NCBI GenBank assembly: GCA_963921825.1
Contig: OY997596.1
Location: 33,533,932-33,597,931 of the forward strand
DNA: 64,000 bases
Direction: 5' to 3'
DNA from: Erodium maritimum
Taxonomy: Eukaryota > Streptophyta > Magnoliopsida > Geraniales > Geraniaceae
Positions 1-9,599 of the stretch are shown here, one piece after another (the first letter of the stretch is position 1; every line of letters starts with the position of its first letter). Below the pieces are notes generated by a model that saw only the letters and a program-made list of their open reading frames with translations, was not told the origin of the DNA and searched no databases. Made by a program: the position numbers and the translations under genes.

Positions 1-204
1 TATGTGCAGTACGGGGTTACTGGCATACTGTTTGTGCGTTGCTGCATGAAATATTTTTAAACTGTAGCGACTCGAATCAGGGGCGCCCCTGTAGTCGAGC
101 GTGACGGTGTTGTCGTCAAGTGAGTACAATGTAGTTCGGGGACGCCTGGACCGAGTTGTAACTACCTGATGTCAAGAAATGAGGTTTTCAATGAAGTGGA
201 GAAA

Positions 205-352
205 GTTTTAAAATTGGTTGACCCTGTGGACACGTTTTAAAATTTGATTGGCCCTGAGGGCGTGTTTGATTTTGATTGGCCCTGTGGGCGGGTTTTGATT
301 TTGGCTGGCCCGGTCGGCGTGGTTCGGTGTTGGTTGGCCCGGTGGGCGAGAT
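205..352 (+). repeat. Leader minisatellite, about 28-30 bp units
   Basis: About five diverged units built around ttgattggccctgtgggcg. A related array lies at the matching place of gypsy-2 (about 28330-28490). It is part of the untranslated leader. The antisense reading frame at 237-563 is a by-product of the repeat. Confidence 0.7.
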
Positions 353-546
353 TTGTTGTGTTGTGGGTTGGCTGTGTCGGCTTGTGTTTTGGTTGAGGGT
401 TGAATGACTGGTTTTGTCTGTGAGTCGAGGCGCGTGTGTTTGCTAAATTGGTGGTCAAGCGTGTGTGTCGTTTGAGGCTAATTTTAGGGTTAAAATTGGT
501 TAAGATTCGAGTTAGAACCGAGTTTCGAAAACAGGTCTGCGCGAGT

Positions 547-662
547 GTCACGGATCCTGTCACGGATCCGTGACGGACCAGAGCAATTTGGCGAATTTTA
601 GGCCTTCGTCACGGCTCCGTGACCCCAACCGTGACGGGGTCTGTCACGGATCTGTGATCCCT
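547..662. repeat. Cluster of GTCACGGATC-type palindromes in the gypsy-1 leader
   Basis: The perfect 16-base palindrome gtcacggatccgtgac lies near 561-576, and variants (gtcacggatcc, gtcacggctccgtgac, gtcacggatctgtgatc) follow within about 110 bases. Such runs could fold as hairpins in the leader RNA. The function is unknown. The rest of 663-1100 holds no recognisable gene. Confidence 0.7.
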
Positions 663-1377
663 GTCTGTTCCACCGTCTTGTTTGTGCAGTTCGAGTATTG
701 GTTTGCGTGGCGGTGTTCATGGTTTGTGTTGGTGGTAGAGGTTGAAATTTTCGGTGTTAAAGGATGAGGTATTGGGTTCGAGACTCATCGATAACCTACG
801 GTAGTGGTACAACGTCTCGGTGTGAGAGTCACGCCACGGAGAGGGGTTAGGGTTGGTGCGTTGTGGCGCCACACGGACTAGGTTTCCCCTAGGTGAACGG
901 GTGTTCGAGGTTTCCCTCGCGTGAACGGGTGGTTTGAGGTTTCATTCACGTGAGTGGGTTGTTTGAGGTTCCCTACATGATCGAGTAACTAGGGTATCAA
1001 GGGTGTGAGCAATAGTAGTTGCTAAATTGAGAACAAATCCCCGTTTCGAGGTTTCCCTTACATAAGAGAGTATTTGAGGTGTTAATGACTTGAGCAGTGT
1101 GACGGGTTAGTAGTAGGTTTTGGGGTGGTGATTTGCCCTGGCTAGATTGGTAAGTCTTTGGTGCTTTACTAGTATGCCATAATTGAACGGGTGTCCGTGG
1201 AGGTGAGCATAACGCTCATCCCCTTTACTACTTTTCCCGCGAGGGACGAGTAGCGAACACTGGTTTGGTTGCGGAAAGTTATAAGTAAATGCATAGAGGA
1301 CCGGGTGAGGGTTTGCGCTAGACTTTACCAGAGTAACTAATGGAGTGGTTTTTCGGCCTCTGCTTTGAGCGTCATTT

Positions 1378-1662
1378 TTGTTGGATACCGGGGCGTCACA
1401 CTCGTTTGTGTCGTCGAGTTGTGCTGAGAGGTTGGAACTGAGTTTAGAGCCGTTTAGTCCACCCCTGCGTCTGGACTCGCCGGTTGGTGGTGGTGTGGTG
1501 TTGACTAAAGTCTTTCGTGCCTGCGAAGTCAGAGGAGCGAACCGACACAGGAGGTTCGAGAGAGGGCTCAAGAACCCTGAAGTTGAATCGAGTCCTCAAC
1601 CCGAGGAGTCGGGTATGTTAGGAGTTGGTAGGCACGACGACAGTAGTGGAGCGAGGTTTTAG
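1378..1662 (+). pseudogene. gypsy-1 aspartic protease fragment
   Basis: The reading begins with LDTGASHSFVS, which contains the D-T/S-G active site of retropepsin-like proteases. In Ty3/gypsy elements this enzyme cuts the Gag-Pol polyprotein. It lies 5' of the reverse transcriptase segment, the normal gypsy order. The copy at 29475-29771 in gypsy-2 is homologous. It is a fossil, with only the first part resembling the family. Confidence 0.75.
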
Positions 1663-1814
1663 AGAGACTGCGAGGATCCGTGAGGATCGGCAGCAACTGA
1701 GCTTGTGCGTGTATCCGTGAGAAGGATACTTACGAAATGACAACCTTTGACGTAAACTTGTGAATGGATTGGCTGGCGAAGTACTGAGCCAATATCGACT
1801 GCTTTAGGCGACGA

Positions 1815-2460
1815 GTGACAATGTCAGCAGGCAACACGAAGTTGTCGTGTGTGCTGGATAGTAATAGTGGGGTTCTCCGGTCGACATTGTCCGCAGTGGA
1901 GGAAGTATCGGCCGTGCAGAGCCGAGAGTTACCGCAAAGGGTATGGGGGTTCCCCGAGGTGTTTCCTGAGGAGTTGAGCGGGTTGCCACCAGTTCGTGAG
2001 GTGGAATTCAGGATTGACCTGGTGCCGGGAACGGCAGCGCTATCGATGGCGCCTTACAGGTTCGCGCCAGCCGAGTTGACCGAGCTGAAGAGTCAGCTCG
2101 AGGAACTTCGGGAGAAGGGGTTTATTCGTCCGAGCACATCGCCGTGGGGAGCGTCATCACTCGTCGCGAAGAAGAAGAGTGGAGAGCTTCGGATGTGCAA
2201 GGACTACCGGAAAACTGAACCGGGTTACGGTGAATGACCGATACCCGATGCCGAAAATTGCCGACTTGTTCGACCAGTTGAGAGGGTCGACGTAATTCTC
2301 GAAGATCGACCTACGATCCGGATAGTACCAGTTGCGAGTCCGAGAGGGGGACGTCGCAAGGACTGTATTTCGGACATGCTATGAGCATTACGAGTTCTGG
2401 GTGATGACTTTGAACTGCCGAACGCACCTGCATCATTCATCGATCTGATGAACAATATAT
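1815..2460 (+). pseudogene. gypsy-1 reverse transcriptase fragment
   Basis: Residues reading [17 protein letters not shown], then [17 protein letters not shown], then [20 protein letters not shown] match the start of plant chromovirus reverse transcriptase, up to the first conserved blocks. Weaker similarity continues to about 2460. This enzyme copies element RNA into cDNA inside the virus-like particle. The remainder of reverse transcriptase and RNase H could not be followed. Gypsy-2 lacks a recognisable counterpart of this segment. Broken fossil. Confidence 0.8.
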
Positions 2461-2663
2461 TTCGGCCGTTCTTAAATCATTTTGTGGTGGTGTTTTGTAG
2501 ACGACAAGGATCCGGGACATAGTTGCCGGCGGTACTCATGCCGAGGGCCGGGATCGTTGTACTAATTGGGAGTTACGGTATCGCGGAGGTTTGTACATAC
2601 CTTGTGACGGCGGAGGCGACGAGCTGCGAGAGTCGCAGCTTTCGCGTCTAACAGTGCACGTGA

Positions 2664-3071
2664 ATGGCACTAAGAGGAGCGCGACATCGGGTGGCATGTC
2701 TAGTAGAGCGGGATGCGGAGAGCAGTCGTGGGATTAGTATCACGGTGCCTCACTCATCGGCAGGTGAGAGCCGAACATCAGCGTCCCGCTGGTATACTGC
2801 AACCACTGCGGGTTGCACAGTGGAAATGGGGGCACGTCACGATAGGTTTCGTGAGCGGTTAGCCGAGTTCGCCTATAACAACAGCTTTCAGGCCAGTATC
2901 ATGATGGCACCGTTCGAAGCGTTGTATGGTAGGCCGGGTCGATCGCTCGTGTGCTGGGCAGAAGTGAGGAATAAGAGTTTACTGGGTCTAGAACTGGACC
3001 GAGAGACAGCTGAGTCGGTCGTGCCGGAGCATGAGCGGTTGAAGACCGCGCAGAGTCAACAGGAGCTATGA
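2664..3071 (+). pseudogene. gypsy-1 integrase, C-terminal catalytic part
   Basis: The frame contains FRERLAEFAYNNSFQASI and then a block with FEALYGR, the familiar end of the plant gypsy integrase core just before the GPY/F region. Integrase joins the cDNA to host DNA. About 2610-3070 is closely matched by 29905-30358 in gypsy-2, including wording not usual for an intact integrase, so both copies descend from one already altered source. Broken fossil. Confidence 0.75.
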
Positions 3072-3307
3072 TGACAGACGGCGCCGACCTGTCGAGTCAG
3101 CAGTCGGTGGTCATGTATCCCTAGAGATGAGTCCGACGGGTGGACTGGTGCGTTTCAACCGCGGCGGAGGCGGGTTAGCCCCACGGTGTATCGGGCCTTT
3201 CGAGGTCTTGAGTACGTCTTTGAGTGGGCGGATGTCGAGGTAACGGGTGATGTCCCGTATGAGGAGAAACTGATGTGGGAAAGGGATCCACGAGAGCAGG
3301 TCCTGCG

Positions 3308-4995
3308 TGTTGGGTCTCGAGGTAGGGTTGGAGATGAACCAACTCGCAGCGGAAAATCAATGAAAACCAAGAGACAATTAGAACCATGAAACAACTAACA
3401 AAAAATGGATTAACAAGAGAAAAATTCAGCACTAGTTCTTACCAAAACAAGAACACCGGTTAACGAATGATTGGCTTGAGTCTCCAAGACGCCTACGTAT
3501 CCACATGGGAATCAAAGCCACGTAGTTCTTCTCTTTGAGGACTCAAGAACACAAACATGGAGGTGGAAACTAGCCAAACCCGAAATGGCCATGGAAGAGG
3601 GAGAGAAAATGTGTTTCCTATTCTTGTCTTGTGTTTGTTATGTTGAAAAAAGATGACTTGAACATAACAAAACCCATACTTGTCCAACTAAAGACATGGG
3701 ACAAGTATGGTGTCAAGTAAGGTGTAAATAGGACAAAGTATGGCAAGACAAGATTGGGTTAGGTGGTGAATCACCAACACCTTAATCCTTGTCTTGCTTA
3801 CTTAGTACTAATTAATCAAGACTTGATTAATTAGTTCCATGGGCCTTGGTTGCATGGGCCTTTCATGGGCCTCTTGGAACATGGCCCGTGACCATTTCCA
3901 ACGAGGTCCCGTGATTCGCTCATCGCCTCCATGCCTTCCATACCGGAAATGTCCAACATTATCCGACGCGATCAATCCCAAGACTCCAAGCCTTGTCTCG
4001 ATCCGTAAAGTCCTATTCACTTACGGGCAAATGACCCAAAACTCAGTTTTGGTCATGTCCCGAGACAACTCCCTTTTGGCCATTCTCCATAAATGTGTCA
4101 ATGAGTTTCATCCTCCGGTGTGACCCTTAGGTTTATGCATGTCAATAGATCAACGTAAAATCCCATTTTACTTGATCCTATTTAAGTGGCAACTAACGAG
4201 ACTTTAGTATTGCCTGACACTACATAACGAATCGACCCTGTCGATTCTAACCTTTCCGCCGTCCCTGTCATTATCCTTTTATCTCCGATATCCTGATTGA
4301 GATAAGGCATAGAGCCGTCATCCTTATTATTCTCAATCACCGTTCCTTGATATGTGAGATGACTGAAGATATGATACCCAGTATCATGTGCATGGCCATG
4401 CTATTCTTCCAGTCACTCTCGATCAAGTGGCCGAGAACCGATATCTTTCCCATACCTTAGTATGAGGGATAAATCCCTTAGCCGCCTTTCGTGTCACTCA
4501 TGTAGCCCGTCCCCAAGCCAATCCTGGCCGTTATGGAAGCCCTGTTACGGACAACGTTAGGCTCAGGTCAAACTCAGTTGTTGACTACATAGCGATCACA
4601 AAGACTACTTGGTCAAAGGATACATGACAAGCTACGACACTGAATATGTTCATGACTTAATCTATGGCACATATTCAGGGCGGGTCGTCCAATATCATGT
4701 CCCACATGATATCTATGATCAGACTCCGGAATCTCATTCCAATGACTAACAGAACGTAAGCCATAAAGAGCCATCTTTCATACTAGTCGCTTCTAGTGAA
4801 GCTTTGTTGACTAGGGACCCATCGAGTGTGATCTATCTCGATCTATGGTTCTATTCGCATGGTGGGCATAGATCAGAGCACACATCGATATATTACTCCA
4901 ACACATAAGTAATATAAAGCCGCTTTAATTTTATTGCTAACGATGATATATACATTTGGACATTTAGGATTGAACTACGGGCACTAAGACTAACA
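3308..4995 (-). repeat. LTR of copia-1 (LTR family A, 1688 bp)
   Basis: On the plus strand it begins tgttgggtctcgagg and ends gcactaagactaaca, so on the minus strand it starts TGTTAG and ends CCCAACA, the expected TG...CA form. Copies at 23263-24950 (also 1688 bp), 25874-27351 (partial) and 39456-41132 (opposite orientation) are very similar. Small reading frames on both strands inside it (for example 3839-4123) are discussed as a finding and not called as genes. Confidence 0.9.
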
Positions 4996-5146
4996 ATCTC
5001 CCACTTGCCCTAGTTCCAATCTAAACTCCAATATGTCCCCATCGACTTTACATGTCTAACATGTTCAGGCAGTGACACTGCCTTAGTCAAAGGGTTGGCT
5101 ATGTTATCATCTATTGCAATATCGGTTATCTTCACTTCACCTCAGT

Positions 5147-6477
5147 TCAGTATTTATCTGATGAGGTGGATACGCCACAGTACATGTTTGGATTTGTTAT
5201 GCGATCTAGGCTTTTAGCTTGCGCAATGGCCCTTGTGTTGTCGCTAAATGGATTCACCGGACTGGATGGGTTTTTAATTACACCCAGCCCAGCCATGAAT
5301 TTCCAAATCCACATAGCCTCCTTAGCTGCCTCTGCAGCATCCATGTACTTGGCCTCTGTCGTAGATTCGGCAATGGTATCTTGCTTTACGCTTTCCCAGC
5401 TAATGCTCTGCCATTCAGCGTAAACACATATCCTGATTGACTTCTAAAGTCATCTGGATTTGTCTTGGAAAACTAGCATCTACTCATCCTTCGACGACTA
5501 GTTTAGCATCATCTTTCCCCCGGGTTAGAATGATGTCTACTGGTACAACATAAGGCTTACGAGACGTCTGGTCTCATACATGTCATGGCATATATGATCG
5601 ATCCTGCCCCCAGGCGCATAGGATTCTCATCATCCTTTTCAGCTCATCAGGTGTCATAGGACACTGAGTCTTGCTGAGATGAATGCCATGACTAGTGGGT
5701 AAGAGTCATTTCTTTGAATCGAGCATTAAGAACCTACTCAATGCCTTGTTCACATAGGTTCCCTGACTTAAATCCAAGACCCTCTTGGTGCGATCTCTAC
5801 ATATCTTAATCCTTAAGATATGAGAAGCATCGCCTAAGTCCTTTATTGAAAAACACTTCCTCAACCAAGCTTTAGTCTCGTGCAAGGTTGGGATGTCGTT
5901 TTCAATGAGAACCAGAAAGGTAATATTGCTCCCACTAGCCTTCTTATAAACGCAAGATTCATCCTCGTTCTTGATTAAGCCAAATCCAATTACAGCTTCA
6001 TCAAAACGAAGGATCCAACTCCGAGAAGTTCGTTTCAATCCATAAATGGATTTCAACAACTTATAAATCTTTCCTTTATTCTTCGGATCGTCAAAACCTT
6101 TGGGCCGAGACATACAAACGTACTCAGTCAAATTTCCATTTAGGAAAGCGGTTTTGACATCCACTTGCCATATCTTGTAATTATGATACGCAGTTATGTC
6201 AAGAAGAATTTGGATCGATTTTGACCATAGCCACTAAGGAGAAGGTTTCCTCATAGTCAATCCATTGGATCTGCCTATAACCTTTCGCCACCAGTTGAGC
6301 TTTGTAGGTCAGAGGGTTGCCGTCCATGTCCATCTTCACCTTGAAGATCCATTTGCATCCTATGGTCCTCACACCATTGATGGGATCAACCGGTTCCCAA
6401 ACTCGGTTGTCCGACATGGATTGCATTTCCTCCCTCATGGCTCCCAGCCATAACTCGGAGTTGGGCCCATCCACGAC
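5147..6477 (-). pseudogene. copia-1 reverse transcriptase and RNase H remnants
   Basis: On the minus strand, 6199-6477 carries the copia reverse transcriptase start (GCKWIFKVKMDMDGN, then LVAKGYRQ), 5706-6164 the core (MDVKTAFLNGNL, YVCMSRPKGF, IYGLKRTSRSW) and 5147-5344 the RNase H end (AAEAAKEAMWIWKFM, DNTRAIAQA). Order and wording are those of plant Ty1/copia pol. It is a broken fossil with several breaks. Confidence 0.85.
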
Positions 6478-6514
6478 TGATGTGGGAAAGGGATCCACGA
6501 GAGCAGGTCCTGCG

Positions 6515-6660
6515 CGGAAGGGTTATCCGCTTAGAACTGGTATTGTGGAGACACCATGAGGCCGAGTCGACTTGGGAACGCGAGGACGAGGTTCGCGCGA
6601 AGTACCCGACCGGTTCGACTCCTGAAGTACGTTATTTTAAATTTCGCGGACAAAAATTCC
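6515..6660 (+). pseudogene. gypsy-1 chromodomain-like 3' end of pol
   Basis: Reading VLWRHHEAESTWEREDEV followed by basic residues is the standard C-terminal chromodomain-like ending of Tekay/Del integrases, placed just before the polypurine tract. In this lineage the chromodomain is thought to steer insertion to marked heterochromatin. It is separated from the rest of pol by the copia-1 insertion. The matching segment in gypsy-2 is about 30600-30740. Confidence 0.75.
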
Positions 6661-8539
6661 TCTAAGGGGGGTAGATTGTAATAACCACTCCCGGTCAACG
6701 CCAGTCAAACCTGCGAAAAACAGGAAAATTTAAAAATTTTGGTCAGGCACTTAATTAAACCTAAAATTGACTCCGAGGGTCATACCGGACGTAAGTTGAC
6801 CCCGATATCGACCAAAGTGAGTTCCGGGGGACTCAGGGCAACTCTCTGACCAATTTGGGAAATGTTGACTTTTCGCTGGAAAAGTCAACCGAGCGACGTT
6901 TTGGTCCATTCGAGGACCGTTTTGGGTCCAAAAAGCTTAGCTGTCTTCGCAGCGGTCTTAGTTGAGCCGTTTCCTTGTAGCCCGTCAAGTTTCGTAATTT
7001 CTTGGAAAAAGTGCTCGTTCGAGGCCCGAAATGTCCAAATTTCGCGAATCTGATTGGAAAATATCTAGAAGATATTTTCCCAAAAAGGTGTGGGACCCAC
7101 CTTGCCACTTGTCAAACAAGTGGTGGTGTTAGGTTTTGGGACAAGACAAGACTTTGATGGTTAGTTTTGCTTTTTAAAGTGTTAGTTTTTTTTAATAAAA
7201 CAACATGGAAATAAGATGATACACGTCCATTTGAAAAAAAGAAGAAGAAAAGGGTAGGTTTTAGAGAGAGAAAATGAGTTCGGAGAAAAGGAGAGAAAGA
7301 AGAAGAGGCTTGGGGAATTTGTGACGTTTCTCGATCATCCGACCGGTGGATCGTCTCAACGATAGAAGAATCGAGTTCACACCGTCATTCTCTACGGTGA
7401 GCACCTAACCGATTTTCGTTTTGGAAAGTTCGAATTTTAGGGTTTGAGTTTAAACGATTAAAATATGGTTGGGTTTTGTTTAAGTTTGGTTTAAAGATGA
7501 TTGGTTGAGGTTTGGAGTTCGTTAGGAACGTTTTGGGGCGAAAAGGGAATTTTTCCCATTGTGGTCATGTGGGGCCCACATGCTCGGGTGCTCGGGTTTA
7601 GTGTTCGGGTGGTTTAGAACGTTCCCCGGATCATTTATCCATAACCGAATTGAAAATTGGAATTAAATTGGAAAAGTTGTATTTATCGGGTTTAGAAACT
7701 TTAAACGTTAATTAAATGACTCAGAAGTCGGAATTCGATTCCGTCGAGTGCCTAGGAACCCTTGAATTATTCTAAGACCGTAGAAACGAAAACGAGAATT
7801 TTCGGAGCCCCGGAAGGGCGTTTTCATAACCCGGGCAGATTCGCCATGTCGGGCGAATCGGGCCTTTCCGGGTCCAATATCGACAATGTCGAGTAATTGG
7901 GAAGTTTGGGAGTGATCGACATTTTCAGGGTTACTTTTGGGCGTCAGGTGTATTAAAATTCAGTTTATTCCTGCAAGCTTAAAAGCGTTTAAAATTGTGT
8001 TCTTTTAAATCGTGCCGCTGACAGAGGAAAGGGAAAGCTAGGCGAGTGACCGAGATCACGCCGGAGCTTGATTGTGCGCTTTTGGAGAAAGCATACGAGG
8101 TAGGGAAAAGTAGCCGGATCTCGGCCCTGACTAGGGAAAGTTAACAGTAGAATTACATGTGACACCAGGGTGTCGTGGGTTAAGTAGGTGTATCGAATAT
8201 TGGAAAGGCATGATACGGGAACGTAGCGAATATTGGAAATGCATGTGACACTTAGTAGTGTCGTAGGAGCAGAGAACTTAGCGTTATTAGAATTACTGGA
8301 GGCATATGACCATGCCCGGAGGTTGATTGCAAACTTATCGAGATTAGGAGTACTGGAGGCATATGACCATGCCCGGAGGTTGTTTGTGAAACTGTTAATA
8401 TTAGGACTGTTGGAGTCATTGGTTATGCCGGAGGTTGATTGTGTATTTTGTGTCTTGGGTGGCCATGAGAGCCCGTGTTTTACTGTTGTGTCTGGGTTGC
8501 CATGAGTGCCCGTGGGGGTTGATTGAACCCGTGTCTTTG

Positions 8540-8899
8540 TTGTTGGTGTGTCTTGGGTGGCCGTGAATGTCGTGGGGTTGTTGAGCCCGTGAGTTACTGT
8601 TGGTGTGTCTTGGGTGGCCGTGAGTGCTGTGGGGTTGTTGAGCCCGTGAGTTACTGTTGGTGTGTCTTGGGTGGCCGTGAGTGCCGTGGGGTTGTTGAGC
8701 CCGTGAGTTACTGTTGGAGTGTCTTGGGTGGCCATGAGTGCCGTGGGGTTGTTGAGCCCGTGAGTTACTGTTGGTGTGTCTTGAGTGGCCGTGAATGTCC
8801 GTGCGGTTTTTGAGCCCGTGAGTTATGGTTGGTGTGTCTTGGGTGGCCGTGAGTGCCCGTGGGGTTGTTGAGCCCGTGAGTTATGGTTGGTGTGTCTTG
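8540..8899 (+). repeat. 57-bp minisatellite in LTR family B
   Basis: Successive ggtgtgtcttggg starts fall at 8602, 8659, 8716 and 8773, then 8831, giving 57 and once 58 bp. About six units. Because 57 is a multiple of three, long repetitive open frames appear on both strands (for example 8523-8813 and 7989-8735); they are artefacts of the array. The array continues after the nested element (12670-12800). Confidence 0.9.
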
Positions 8900-9599
8900 T
8901 GTCACGGTACCACAAGACCACCCTCTTGGATCCGTGCGGCTCGCCTCCTTGCACAAGTCTTTCCCTAGACTTTGTAAGCCAAAGCGATCAGCCTTCAACA
9001 TTGCGGAAGCGTCTTAGGGAATGAGCCACGAACAAGCAACAAAAGAAAGGTAGAAGAAGAGAGTTTGGTGCTCAAGAGGGAGCGTTTTTCATATTGTATT
9101 GAGAGTGAAAATGAGTACAAAAGTAAGTGAGTTTACAAGGCTAATGAGCCCTCTATATATACTAGTACAAGAGATCTAAATATGGAAACAAGAATAAATG
9201 AAATGCCTTTAATGCATTGATTCCTTGGTCAAAGACTATCCCTTGATCCTTGCCAAGTCTTGTAACTCCCATTGACCCTTGATTCTTGCTCCTTGTCTCT
9301 ACCATCTAGAAGGGCACCAATCATGGCCATGTCTAGGTTCGTTGCACCTTGACCATACCAACCGATCAACCCTTCCTCTCGGCCCAAACCAGCTCCGCCC
9401 ATGGCTCGGCCCAGCTCGCCACGCCCATGCCTCGGGCCATCTCGCCCTCGCCCATGTCTTGGCCCGGTCCGCCCTCGCCCATGTCTCGTCCTGGCCCTTG
9501 GCCGGTCTCTCCCTCTCGGCAACCAAATGGGACCGAGCCCACCTCGTCCCTAAGTGCACGGCACCAGCCCAAAGAAGGGTCTTCACCTGGTCCGTGACA
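8900..9599 (-). repeat. 3' LTR of the gag-protease element
   Basis: Starts tgtcacggtaccac and ends ggtccgtgaca on the plus strand. It is the near-identical partner of 11969-12669. Proline- and arginine-rich frames inside it (9229-9707) are shadows caused by high GC content. Confidence 0.9.

Larger units (their letters stand above)
3308..6477 (-). mobile_element. copia-1: incomplete Ty1/copia element inside gypsy-1
   Basis: Minus-strand element with a 3' LTR (3308-4995), a polypurine-type junction (plus strand aatctcccacttg from 4996) and the distal part of pol (RNase H and reverse transcriptase). Gag, protease, integrase and a second LTR are not present. It sits in the integrase end of gypsy-1. 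The host sequence tgatgtgggaaagggatcc and 18 further bases is repeated on both sides (3271-3307 and 6478-6514), a 37-bp direct repeat, far longer than the usual 5 bp. The same LTR family occurs three more times in the window. Confidence 0.85.

Noticed and set aside
1107-1571. 154-aa minus-strand frame as a gene
   Set aside because: It is the shadow of the gypsy-1 protease region; the plus strand carries the recognisable active-site motif.
7989-8813. Long open frames of repeated peptide on both strands (248 aa minus, 96 aa plus)
   Set aside because: They arise from the 57-bp minisatellite in the LTR, whose unit is a multiple of three. No start context and no domain.
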